From contig WRLJ01000031.1 of assembly GCA_009777685.1 (NCBI GenBank), positions 1 to 11,608 of the forward strand: a stretch of DNA of 11,608 bases. Reading direction: 5' to 3'. A model generated the notes under the pieces. The model worked only from the letters and a program-made list of their open reading frames with translations, did no database searches and had not been told where the DNA came from. Made by a program: the position numbers and the translations under genes. Shown here piece by piece: positions 4,514 through 11,584 of the stretch. Each line of letters begins with the position of its first letter. The first letter of the stretch is position 1. The stretch is from Oscillospiraceae bacterium (GTDB lineage Bacteria; Bacillota; Clostridia; Oscillospirales; UBA929).

Positions 4514-7018
4514 ATGAGCCAGCATAACGAGTCTGAATTTGTGAGCTTCGAGAACCAGAAAATACTGCCGGTCGAACTGGAAAGCGAGATGCGGAAGTCG
4601 TTTATCGAGTATTCGATGAGCGTGATTACCTCGCGGGCCCTGCCCGACGTGCGAGACGGGCTCAAGCCCGTCCACCGGCGTATCCTGTACACGATGTACG
4701 AGGAGAATCTGACGCCGGACAAGCCCTTCCGCAAGTCGGCCACCGCCGTCGGCGACGTCATGGGCCGCTATCACCCCCACGGCGATCAGGCGATCTACGA
4801 TTCGCTGGTGCGCATGGCGCAGCCCTTCTCACTGCGCCATCTGCTGATTGACGGGCACGGCAACTTCGGCAGCGTCGACGACGATCCCCCGGCGGCCATG
4901 CGCTACACCGAGGCCAGGCTCTCCAAAATCGCCATGGAGATGATGGCCGACATCGACAAGGAAACCGTCGATTTCAAGCCCAACTACGATAATTTCCGCA
5001 AGGAGCCGACCGTTCTGCCCTCCCGCTTCCCCAATCTGCTGGTCAACGGCTCCTCCGGCATCGCCGTCGGCATGGCGACCAACATCCCCCCGCATAACCT
5101 GAGAGAGGTCGCCGGGGCCGTTCTGTGCGCCCTGGACGACCCCGACGCGGGGCTGGACGAGCTGATGGAGCATTTGCACGGGCCGGACTTCCCCACCGCG
5201 GGGCAGATCTTCGGACGCGCCGGCATCCGCGCGGCGTACGCGACGGGGCGGGGCCGTGTGCGCGTGCGCGCCCGCGCCGGGGTCGAGGAATATAAGGGCA
5301 GGACGCGCATTGTCGTCACCGAGCTGCCGTATCAGGTCAACAAGGCGCGGCTGGTCGAACACATCGGCACGCTGGTGCGGGACAAGCAGATCGAGGGCGT
5401 GGCCGCGCTGCGCGACGAGTCGGGGCGCGGCGGGCTGAAGATCGTTTTGGACCTCAAGCGCGACGCCAACGCGCAGGTGACGCTCAACAAGCTCTATACG
5501 CAGACCAATATGCAAATCACCTTTGCCATCAACATACTCGCGCTGGTGGGCGGCCAGCCGATGACGCTGGGCCTGTGCGCCATCATCGACCATTATATCG
5601 CCCATCAGAAGGAGGTCATCCGCCGCCGCGCGGCCTTTGACCTCAACAAGGCCCGGGAGCGCATCCATCTGCTGCAAGGGCTGAAAATCGCCGTCGACAA
5701 CATCGACGAGGTGATCCGAATCATCCGCTCTTCCTATAACGACGCGAAAAAGCGCCTGATGGAGCGTTTCGGGCTGGACGACGTGCAGGGCCAGGCCATT
5801 GTCGATATGCGGCTGGGCCGTTTGCAGGGGCTGGAAATCGAAAAGTTGGAGGCGGAGATCGGGGAGCTGCGGGTCAGAATCGAGGACCTGGAGGATATCC
5901 TCGCGCGCGAGGAGCGCGTGAAGGCCATTATCCGCGAGGAGCTGACCGCCGTCGCCGATAAGTTCGGCGACGAACGCCGGACCGAGATCATCGACGACAT
6001 GGACGAGATTGACCTGGAGGACCTGATTGACCGCGAGGACTGCGTCTTTACCCTGACGCATCTGGGATACGTCAAGCGCCAGCCGAAGAACGCCTACCGC
6101 GCCCAGCGGCGGGGCGGCAAGGGCATCTCGGCGCAGACCATCCGCGACGAGGACTATATCGAGGACTTGTTCGTCGCCTCCACGCACGACGACGTGCTGT
6201 TCTTTACCACGAAGGGCCGCCTGTTCAAAAAGCGCGGCTTCCATGTGCCGGAGGCGGGACGGACGGCCAAGGGTCAGAATCTGGTCAATCTGCTGCCGCT
6301 GGAGCCGGACGAGAAGGTGACGGCCGTGATCCCCGTGCGGGAGGGCGAGGAATTCGCCTATCTGTTTTTCATCACCCGCAACGGCACGGTCAAGCGCACC
6401 GCCATCGGGAAGTTTGCCAGCGCGGGCCGCAAGGCGGGCCTGCGCGCGCTGACCCTGGACGACAGCGACGAGCTGATTGCCGTGCGCAAAACCGACGGCA
6501 AGCAGAACATGCTGCTGGCCACGCGCGAGGGCATGGCCATCTGCTTTGACGAGAATGACGTGCGCGAGGTGGGGCGCGACGCGATGGGTGTGCGCGGCAT
6601 CCGCCTCGGCCGGGGCGACTATGTCGTCGGCGCGGCGCGCCTGCGGGCCGGCGGCAGTGTGCTGACTGTCACCGAAAACGGCTACGGAAAGCGCACCGAG
6701 GCCGCCGAATACCTCCGCGCCGGGGATGTGCAGTCCCGCGGGGGCAAGGGCCTGCGCAACCACAACCTGACCGGCAAGACCGGCAAGGTCGCCGGCATCC
6801 GCGTGGTTGACGAGGACGACGACATCCTGCTGATTTCCGACGACGGCACGATCATCCGCATGGCCGCCGCCTCGGTCAATGTTTACAGCCGCACCGCGCA
6901 GGGCGTCATCCTGATGCGCATCGCGGGGGACAGCCGCGTGATCGCGCTGGCGCGCACCTTCAAGGAGACCGAGGAAACGGACGAGGAAGCCCGGCCCGGC
7001 GACGAAGGGCAGGCATGA
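4514..7018 (+). CDS. gyrA: DNA gyrase subunit A
   Basis: An 834-residue protein. The N-terminal breakage-reunion domain shows SRALPDVRDGLKPVHRRILY and the catalytic Tyr131 in AAMRYTEARLS. The coiled-coil tower runs to about residue 500. The C-terminal beta-pinwheel carries the canonical GyrA box QRRGGKG at 531-537 and a later similar QSRGGKG from 740. The box is the hallmark of true gyrase rather than ParC/Topo IV. The end is acidic (EETDEEARPGDEGQ). In the quinolone-determining region GDQAIYD, residue 92 is Gln where E. coli has Ser83, while the acidic Asp96 (Asp87) is kept. SVDDDPP replaces the more common DGD before the active site. Start ATG 4514 follows AAAGGAG (4500-4506). The stop overlaps the rnhA start as ATGA, so the two are probably translationally coupled. 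Confidence 0.97.
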   Translation: MSQHNESEFVSFENQKILPVELESEMRKSFIEYSMSVITSRALPDVRDGLKPVHRRILYTMYEENLTPDKPFRKSATAVGDVMGRYHPHGDQAIYDSLVRMAQPFSLRHLLIDGHGNFGSVDDDPPAAMRYTEARLSKIAMEMMADIDKETVDFKPNYDNFRKEPTVLPSRFPNLLVNGSSGIAVGMATNIPPHNLREVAGAVLCALDDPDAGLDELMEHLHGPDFPTAGQIFGRAGIRAAYATGRGRVRVRARAGVEEYKGRTRIVVTELPYQVNKARLVEHIGTLVRDKQIEGVAALRDESGRGGLKIVLDLKRDANAQVTLNKLYTQTNMQITFAINILALVGGQPMTLGLCAIIDHYIAHQKEVIRRRAAFDLNKARERIHLLQGLKIAVDNIDEVIRIIRSSYNDAKKRLMERFGLDDVQGQAIVDMRLGRLQGLEIEKLEAEIGELRVRIEDLEDILAREERVKAIIREELTAVADKFGDERRTEIIDDMDEIDLEDLIDREDCVFTLTHLGYVKRQPKNAYRAQRRGGKGISAQTIRDEDYIEDLFVASTHDDVLFFTTKGRLFKKRGFHVPEAGRTAKGQNLVNLLPLEPDEKVTAVIPVREGEEFAYLFFITRNGTVKRTAIGKFASAGRKAGLRALTLDDSDELIAVRKTDGKQNMLLATREGMAICFDENDVREVGRDAMGVRGIRLGRGDYVVGAARLRAGGSVLTVTENGYGKRTEAAEYLRAGDVQSRGGKGLRNHNLTGKTGKVAGIRVVDEDDDILLISDDGTIIRMAAASVNVYSRTAQGVILMRIAGDSRVIALARTFKETEETDEEARPGDEGQA

Positions 7019-7461
7019 AGTCAGTCGTCATCTACACCGACGGCGCGTGCAGCGGCAACCCCGGCCCCGGCGGTTGGGGCGCGGTCCTGCGCTATGGGAA
7101 GACCGAAAAAGAGCTGAGCGGCGGCGAACCCCGGACGACCAACAACCGCATGGAGCTGACCGCCGCCATCCGCGCGCTGGAGGCTCTCCGGGCGCCCTGT
7201 CAGGTGACGCTGTACTCCGACTCGCGCTATTTGGTCGACGGTATAACCAAGGGCTGGGCGCGGTCCTGGCAGGCCAGGGGCTGGGTCAAGCCCGACAAAA
7301 AGCCCGCCCTGAACCCCGACCTCTGGGAGCGCCTGCTGGCGCTGTGCGAAACGCATGTGGTGACGTTTTGCTGGGTGCGGGGCCACGCCTCCAACGAGTA
7401 TAACAACCGCTGCGACGCCTTGGCGGTCGGCGCGTATCAGCAATGGAGAATGGAGAGCTGA
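7015..7461 (+). CDS. rnhA: Ribonuclease HI
   Basis: A 148-residue enzyme that cuts the RNA strand of RNA-DNA hybrids, removing primers, R-loops and misplaced ribonucleotides. All catalytic residues are present and nearly collinear with E. coli RNase HI: Asp9 in YTDGACSGNPGPGGWG, Glu47 in NNRMELTAAI, Asp69 in LYSDSRYLVDGI, His124 in VRGHASNEYNNRCD, and Asp134. The basic protrusion that grips hybrids is present (GWARSWQARGWVKPDKKP, 80-97), which makes it the full HI type. ATG 7015 overlaps the gyrA stop (ATGA), with no separate strong ribosome site, suggesting re-initiation after gyrA. The last residues run into the start region of the cysteine desulfurase gene, whose likely ATG lies 20 nt after the stop. 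Confidence 0.96.
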   Translation: MKSVVIYTDGACSGNPGPGGWGAVLRYGKTEKELSGGEPRTTNNRMELTAAIRALEALRAPCQVTLYSDSRYLVDGITKGWARSWQARGWVKPDKKPALNPDLWERLLALCETHVVTFCWVRGHASNEYNNRCDALAVGAYQQWRMES

Positions 7462-7481
7462 GAAGGGAGAATCAGGACGCG

Positions 7482-8687
7482 ATGCACATTTACGCGGATT
7501 ACGCGGCCACGGCCCCGCTGCGGCGGGAAGCCCTTGAGGCGATGACGCCCTGGCTGACAGACGGCTACGGCAACGCCTCCAGTATCTACCGCGTCGCGCG
7601 GGAGGCCAAGCGGGCTTTGGAGGACGCGCGGCGGTCGGCCGCGGCGTCCCTGGGCGTTTTGCCGGAGGAGGTTTACTTTACCTCCGGCGGCACGGAGAGC
7701 GACAACTGGGCCTTAAAAGGGGCGTTGGAGCTGGGCGCGCGGCAGGGCGATGAGCCGCGCGAGCGGCGCAGGCATCTGGTCACCACGGCCATCGAGCATC
7801 CCGCCATCCTCCAGACGGCCCAATGGCTGGAGCGGCAGGGCATGGACCTGACGATCCTGCCGGTTGACGAGGCGGGGCTTGTCTCGCCGGAACGCGCGGC
7901 GGCGGCGGTCGGCGGCGACACCCAGCTGGTCAGCGTGATGCACGCCAACAACGAAATCGGAACGATTCAGCCGATTGAGGATATTTTCCGCGCCGTCAAG
8001 GCGAAAAACCCCCAGACGCTGTGCCACACGGACGCGGTGCAGTCGGCGGGGCATATTCCCGTGCCCTGGGAGGGCGCGGACCTGATGAGCCTGTCGGCGC
8101 ACAAGATGGGCGGCCCGAAGGGCATAGGCGCGCTGGTCGTCCGGCGCGGGGTGCGGCTTCCGGCCTTTATGCACGGCGGCGGGCATGAGCGTGGGCGGCG
8201 TTCCGGCACGGAGAACGTGGCCGGCGCGGCGGGCTTCGCGGCGGCTCTGGCGACCGGCGCGGCGGAGATGGAACGAGAGGCGGCGCGCCTGTCCGCCCTG
8301 CGGGACCGGCTGATCGCCGCCCTTCTGCGCATCCCGTACAGCCGCTTGACGGGGCATCCGGTCCGGCGTCTGCCGGGCAGTGTTTCGGTCGTTTTTGAAT
8401 GCGTGGAGGGGGAGAGCCTGGTGCTGGGGCTGGATATGAACGGCGTCAGCGCGTCCAGCGGCTCGGCCTGCTCCAGCGGCTCGCTGGACCCGTCCCATGT
8501 CCTGCTGGCCATCGGCCTGCCGCACGAGATCGCGCACGGCAGCGTGCGCTTTACGCTGGGCGGGGACATCTCGGAGACAGCCGTGGACCGTATCGCGGAC
8601 ATCACGGCCCGCGTCGTCGCCGAGCGCCGCGCCATGAGCCCGGTCTGGGACGAGAAGGCTCAACGCCCGATTCCGTTCGGGACGTGA
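7482..8687 (+). CDS. nifS: Cysteine desulfurase, NifS/IscS family
   Basis: A 401-residue PLP enzyme that takes sulfur from cysteine as a persulfide, giving alanine. Seen motifs: IYADYAATAPL at the N-terminus, TSGGTESDNWALKG, His106 in TAIEHPAI (stacks on PLP), HANNEIGTIQP, and the PLP lysine Lys208 in SAHKMGGPKGIGAL. The catalytic loop has Cys330 in SSGSACSSGSLDPSHVL. This loop is the long form of class I (NifS/IscS) enzymes rather than SufS. ATG 7482 is chosen over the in-frame ATG 7443 because the earlier one lies inside rnhA without a ribosome site, while GGGAG precedes 7482. The scaffold gene follows after 45 nt, which points to housekeeping Fe-S assembly. It might also serve tRNA thiolation, since no mnmA or iscR neighbour is visible to decide. 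Confidence 0.93.
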   Translation: MHIYADYAATAPLRREALEAMTPWLTDGYGNASSIYRVAREAKRALEDARRSAAASLGVLPEEVYFTSGGTESDNWALKGALELGARQGDEPRERRRHLVTTAIEHPAILQTAQWLERQGMDLTILPVDEAGLVSPERAAAAVGGDTQLVSVMHANNEIGTIQPIEDIFRAVKAKNPQTLCHTDAVQSAGHIPVPWEGADLMSLSAHKMGGPKGIGALVVRRGVRLPAFMHGGGHERGRRSGTENVAGAAGFAAALATGAAEMEREAARLSALRDRLIAALLRIPYSRLTGHPVRRLPGSVSVVFECVEGESLVLGLDMNGVSASSGSACSSGSLDPSHVLLAIGLPHEIAHGSVRFTLGGDISETAVDRIADITARVVAERRAMSPVWDEKAQRPIPFGT

Positions 8688-8707
8688 GCCGCGATATTTC
8701 GCGCGGC
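8688..8707 (+). other. Stem-loop between nifS and nifU
   Basis: GCCGCG at 8688-8693 pairs with CGCGGC at 8702-8707 across an AT-rich 8-nt loop. It begins right after the nifS stop and ends 11 nt before the AGGAGG site of nifU. It lacks a T run, so termination is unlikely. It may be an mRNA stability element. Confidence 0.35.
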
Positions 8708-8732
8708 AAACCAAAAACAGGAGGAGATCCGC

Positions 8733-9170
8733 ATGTATACGGACAAGGTGATGGAGCATTTCTCCAACCCGCGCAATGTGGGTGAAATCGAGGACGCCAA
8801 CGGCGTCGGGACGGTCGGCAACCCCAAGTGCGGCGACATCATGAAAATCACGCTGCGCATTGAGGACGAGATCGTGAAGGACGTGAAATTCAAGACCTAC
8901 GGCTGCGGCGCGGCGGTCGCCACGTCGTCCATCGCCACGGAGCTGATCAAGGGCAGGACGATCAGCGAGGCGCTGAACGTGACCAACAAGGCCGTCGTGG
9001 AGGCGCTGGAGGGTCTGCCCCCGGCCAAAATCCACTGCTCGGTCTTGGCCGAGGAGGCCATCAAGTCCGCCATCGCGGACTACTACCGCCGCCAGGGGAT
9101 CGACCCCCTGCCCATTGTAGGATGCGATGCCGACTGCGCCAACTGCGGGCAAGCGGCCGCCGGGCATTGA
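8733..9170 (+). CDS. nifU: Fe-S cluster assembly scaffold, NifU/IscU family
   Basis: A 145-residue IscU-fold scaffold on which clusters are built from iron and the sulfur supplied by the adjacent desulfurase. The three ligand cysteines are in place: Cys33 in GNPKCGD, Cys58 in YGCGAAVATSS, and Cys102 in LPPAKIHCSVLAEEA. The helper Asp35 and Lys99 are also there. Opening MYTDKVMEHFSNPRNVGEIE is typical. It lacks the ferredoxin and Nfu domains of nitrogen-fixation NifU. After the usual end (RRQGIDPLPIVG) there is an extra tail with Cys131, Cys135 and Cys138 (C-x3-C-x2-C). AGGAGG at 8719-8724 lies 8 nt before ATG 8733. comM starts 14 nt after its stop, so the genes are probably in one operon. Confidence 0.93.
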   Translation: MYTDKVMEHFSNPRNVGEIEDANGVGTVGNPKCGDIMKITLRIEDEIVKDVKFKTYGCGAAVATSSIATELIKGRTISEALNVTNKAVVEALEGLPPAKIHCSVLAEEAIKSAIADYYRRQGIDPLPIVGCDADCANCGQAAAGH

Positions 9171-9176
9171 GGGAGG
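9171..9176 (+). promoter_or_regulatory. Ribosome site that places comM at a TTG start
   Basis: GGGAGG directly after the nifU stop lies 8 nt before TTG 9185. The open frame also contains an ATG at 9122 inside nifU, but the residues it would add do not resemble the family and it has no ribosome site. Confidence 0.75.
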
Positions 9177-9184
9177 CCGCCACA

Positions 9185-10699
9185 TTGGTTGCGAAGGTAA
9201 AATCCCTGGGCCTCAGGGGCATCGGCGGGCGCGAGGTGTCCGTCGAGTGTTTTTTGTCCACGGGGATGCCCGCCTTTGATATGGTGGGTCTGGCCGACAC
9301 CGCCGTGAAGGAATCGCGGGAGCGGGTGCGCGCGGCAATGAAAAACTGCGGCTGTGAGTTCCCGATGCGGCGCGTGACCGTCAATCTGGCTCCGGCGGAC
9401 GTCCGCAAGGAAGGGTCGCTGTATGACCTGCCCGTGTTTCTGGGGCTGGTGGTTGCTTCGGGACTGCTTCCGCCGCTACCGGAGGACTGCGCGTTCATCG
9501 GTGAGCTGTCCCTGGAGGGCAGGCTGCGCCCCGTCAGCGGCGTTCTGCCGATGGCGCTGGCCGCCGCCGCCGCGGGGATACGCAAGCTGTTCGTGCCCGC
9601 CGACAACGGCCCGGAGGCCGCCATCGTGCGGGAGCTGGAGGTCTATCCCGCCGCCCACGCGCGGGAGATACTCAGCCATTTGCGCGGCGCGAGGCCGCTG
9701 GAGCGTCAATTTCCGGGGGAGACTGCCGCGCCCGTGCGCGACGTGCCGGATTTTTCCGAGGTGCGCGGGCAGGACAACGCCAAGCGCGCGCTGGAGATCG
9801 CCGCCGCCGGAAGCCACAACATCCTGATGATCGGCACGCCCGGCGCGGGCAAGTCCATGCTGGCGCGGCGCATCCCGTCCATCCTGCCCGACATGACGCG
9901 CGAGGAAGCGCTGGAGACGACCGCCATCCACTCCGTGGTCGGCCTGACCTCCCGCGAGGAGCCGATTTTGACCCGCCGCCCGTTCCGGAGCCCGCATCAT
10001 TCCATTTCCGCCGGGGGATTGGCGGGCGGAGGCTCGGTGCCGCGCCCCGGTGAGATGAGCCTGGCGCATCTGGGCGTGCTGTTTTTGGATGAAATGCCCG
10101 AATTCAGCCGCGAGGCGCTGGAATGCCTGCGCCAGCCGATGGAGGACGGCGCGCTGACGATTTCGCGCGTGGCCGGTCTGTTTACCTACCCCGCGCGCTT
10201 TATGCTGGTGTGCGCGATGAACCCGTGCAAATGCGGCTGGTACGGCCATTCGTCGGGCCGATGCCGTTGCGGGGAGGAGTCCGTGAAGCGGTATTTCGGG
10301 CGCGTGTCCGGCCCGCTGCTGGACCGCATTGACATTCAGGTGGAGGTTCCGGCCGTCAGCTATGAGGAGCTGTCCACGCGGCCCGCCGCGCCGGAAAACA
10401 GCGCGGCCATCCGCGCGCGCGTCAACGCCGCCCGTGCCGTGCAGGCCACGCGTTTTGGCGTCTCCACCCGCTGCAACGCCCATATAACCAACACGCAAAT
10501 GGAGGAGCACTGCCTCCTTGACGACGAAGGGAAACGGCTGATGGAGTCCGCTTTCACCCGCCTGGGCATGACGGCGCGCTCGTACACGCGGATATTGAAG
10601 GTCGCGCGCACCATCGCGGACCTGGAGGGCGCGGGAGAGATACAAGCCCCGCATCTGGCGGAGGCGCTGCAGTACCGCCAGTTGACGGCGGAGGGGTAG
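9185..10699 (+). CDS. comM: ComM/YifB family AAA+ ATPase (Mg chelatase-like)
   Basis: With TTG 9185 the protein has 504 residues, the normal family length, and begins VAKVKSLGLRGIGGREVSVE. Residues 1-170 are the ChlI-like N-terminal domain (STGMPAFDMVGLADTAVKES). The AAA+ core has Walker A GTPGAGKS at 217-224 and Walker B LFLDE with Asp302-Glu303. Cys348, Cys350, Cys360 and Cys362 (NPCKCG…GRCRCG) form the family's cysteine cluster, perhaps a metal site. The C-terminal part has CNAHITNTQMEEHCLL and LGMTARSYTRILKVARTIAD. In gamma-proteobacteria ComM is a hexameric helicase that drives branch migration during natural transformation. In Firmicutes the role is less clear, and no competence gene is adjacent here. 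It is the last gene of the gyrB-led run. Confidence 0.93.
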   Translation: MVAKVKSLGLRGIGGREVSVECFLSTGMPAFDMVGLADTAVKESRERVRAAMKNCGCEFPMRRVTVNLAPADVRKEGSLYDLPVFLGLVVASGLLPPLPEDCAFIGELSLEGRLRPVSGVLPMALAAAAAGIRKLFVPADNGPEAAIVRELEVYPAAHAREILSHLRGARPLERQFPGETAAPVRDVPDFSEVRGQDNAKRALEIAAAGSHNILMIGTPGAGKSMLARRIPSILPDMTREEALETTAIHSVVGLTSREEPILTRRPFRSPHHSISAGGLAGGGSVPRPGEMSLAHLGVLFLDEMPEFSREALECLRQPMEDGALTISRVAGLFTYPARFMLVCAMNPCKCGWYGHSSGRCRCGEESVKRYFGRVSGPLLDRIDIQVEVPAVSYEELSTRPAAPENSAAIRARVNAARAVQATRFGVSTRCNAHITNTQMEEHCLLDDEGKRLMESAFTRLGMTARSYTRILKVARTIADLEGAGEIQAPHLAEALQYRQLTAEG

Positions 10700-10730
10700 A
10701 ACCATGTAAAATCTAAAACATGACGTCTCT

Positions 10731-10763
10731 GTAGGGACGCCATATATGGCGTCCGCCCCTGCA
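10731..10763. repeat. Short palindromic intergenic repeat, copy 1
   Basis: GGACGCCATATATGGCGTCC at 10735-10754 is a perfect 20-bp palindrome, flanked by GTAGG on the left and GCCCCTGC on the right. Outer bases can pair further with offsets (GTAGGG with CCCCTGC). The left and right ends match those of the second element at 10795-10817. The form resembles REP-like intergenic hairpins that occur in many copies in GC-rich gut Clostridia. That link is from general knowledge, not from a search. Confidence 0.6.
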
Positions 10764-10794
10764 ACCGGCGTAAACCTTTAGATGTTGCGGCGTA

Positions 10795-10817
10795 GTAGGG
10801 GCGATTTCCAATCGCCC
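10795..10817. repeat. Short palindromic intergenic repeat, copy 2
   Basis: GGGCGATT at 10799-10806 pairs with AATCGCCC at 10810-10817 across a TCC loop, within GTAGGGGCG…CGCCCTCC. It shares the GTAGGG(A/G)CG left end and CG(T/C)CC right end with copy 1 but has a different centre. This pattern of fixed ends with a variable, compensating centre is typical of structure-conserved repeats. It lacks a T run. Confidence 0.55.
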
Positions 10818-10842
10818 TCCAAAATCGCACAGATAATTTTTA

Positions 10843-10871
10843 TTGACTACCGCAACTCCCCCTGTGAATAC
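10843..10871 (+). promoter_or_regulatory. Possible promoter of the rhomboid gene
   Basis: TTGACT at 10843-10848 is a good -35. GAATAC at 10866-10871, 17 nt further on, is only a fair -10, although a TG lies 1 nt before it. The stretch around 10820-10870 is AT-rich compared with its surroundings. The predicted transcript would start about 27 nt before the start codon. Confidence 0.4.
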
Positions 10872-10904
10872 AGCAACAGCCGCATCGGAAAGGAGCCCGC
10901 CCCC

Positions 10905-11531
10905 ATGAAACGCATACACTACAATTCTCCCGTGATTCTTACGTACGCGCTGATTTCGCTGGCGGTTCTCGGGCTGGGGTACCTGACAAACGGCCTTTCA
11001 AACCGGCTGCTGTTTTCCGTGTACCGAGGCTCGTGGGCGGACCCTCTGGGGTATTTCCGGCTCTTTGGACATGCCCTGGGACACGCGAACCTCGGGCACT
11101 ACGCGGGCAATTTTCTTCTCATTCTGCTCATCGGGCCGGTGCTGGAGGAAAAGTACGGGAGTAAAAAGTTGCTGATAACAATGTTCACTACCGCCGTGAC
11201 CCTGGGAATCCTGCACAGGATTTTCGGCGCGCCGAATGTCATGGTGCTGGGTGCGAGCGGCGTGGTGTTTGCCTTGATCGTGCTGAGTTCGTTTGTCAAT
11301 ATGCAAGCGGGACGCATTCCGCTTACCTTGGTGGCGGTCATTTCCGTGTACCTGGGCAGAGAGGTATGGGCGGGCGTCTCCGCCTCGCTGTCCGGGCAGC
11401 AGGACGGCATTTCGCAGTTCATGCACATTTTCGGCGGCGTCTGCGGGCTGGCGGCCGGCTTTCTGCTCAGAGACAAGCCGCCGGGGGAATCTCCAACAGG
11501 CGGCCATCCGACCGCCGGACCCACGGTTTGA
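10905..11531 (+). CDS. Rhomboid family intramembrane serine protease
   Basis: A 208-residue multi-pass membrane protein with about six hydrophobic segments. The catalytic dyad is visible: Ser118 in LGASGVVFAL (the GxSG motif) and His174 in MHIFGGVCGLAAGF. The second-helix motif LGHYAGN, with His65 and Asn69, supplies the oxyanion-side residues, and GPVLEEKYGS follows it, as in GlpG-type proteins. Rhomboids cut transmembrane substrates within the membrane. The substrate here is unknown. ATG 10905 is set by AAAGGAG at 10889-10895, 9 nt upstream. The frame is open further upstream but that part lies in the repeat-containing spacer. The C-terminal tail after residue 187 is Pro/Gly-rich and soluble. 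It appears to be a separate transcription unit, oriented with the rest. Confidence 0.88.
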   Translation: MKRIHYNSPVILTYALISLAVLGLGYLTNGLSNRLLFSVYRGSWADPLGYFRLFGHALGHANLGHYAGNFLLILLIGPVLEEKYGSKKLLITMFTTAVTLGILHRIFGAPNVMVLGASGVVFALIVLSSFVNMQAGRIPLTLVAVISVYLGREVWAGVSASLSGQQDGISQFMHIFGGVCGLAAGFLLRDKPPGESPTGGHPTAGPTV

Positions 11532-11559
11532 CAGAATCAATCAATCGGGCGGCAGGGGG

Positions 11560-11584
11560 CCCCCCCCCCCCCCCCCCCCCCCCC
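11560..11584. repeat. C25 homopolymer next to the window end, followed by T-rich DNA
   Basis: Twenty-five consecutive C follow GGGGG, and after TTTGCTTTCTTCG-like sequence the window ends in a run of ten T (11599-11608). Nothing else in the window has such simple composition. A long poly-C at a sequence end is typical of read artefacts (dark-cycle poly-G on the other strand) or a broken assembly edge. A true slipped-strand tract cannot be excluded. 11532-11559 holds no gene. Confidence 0.7.

Larger units (their letters stand above)
10700..10904. other. Non-coding spacer between comM and the rhomboid gene
   Basis: This 205-nt spacer has no credible gene. It holds two related palindromic repeats (10731-10763 and 10795-10817), then an AT-rich stretch with a possible promoter, and the ribosome site AAAGGAG of the next gene at 10889-10895. 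No clear intrinsic terminator with a T run closes the comM transcript. Confidence 0.7.

Noticed and set aside
4829..6763. A 644-codon minus-strand open frame opposite gyrA
   Set aside because: It lies wholly within gyrA, has no recognisable family motif, and low-complexity His/Val/Gln/Asp-rich composition typical of an antisense shadow in GC-rich codons. The same applies to minus-strand frames at 3016-4326, 7713-9185 and 9476-10705.
2539..7018. Topoisomerase IV (parE/parC) instead of gyrase
   Set aside because: The A subunit has a canonical QRRGGKG box and a full pinwheel domain, which mark gyrase.
10731..10817. CRISPR array or tandem repeat
   Set aside because: Only two elements with different palindromic centres and no spacer-repeat regularity, and no cas genes nearby.
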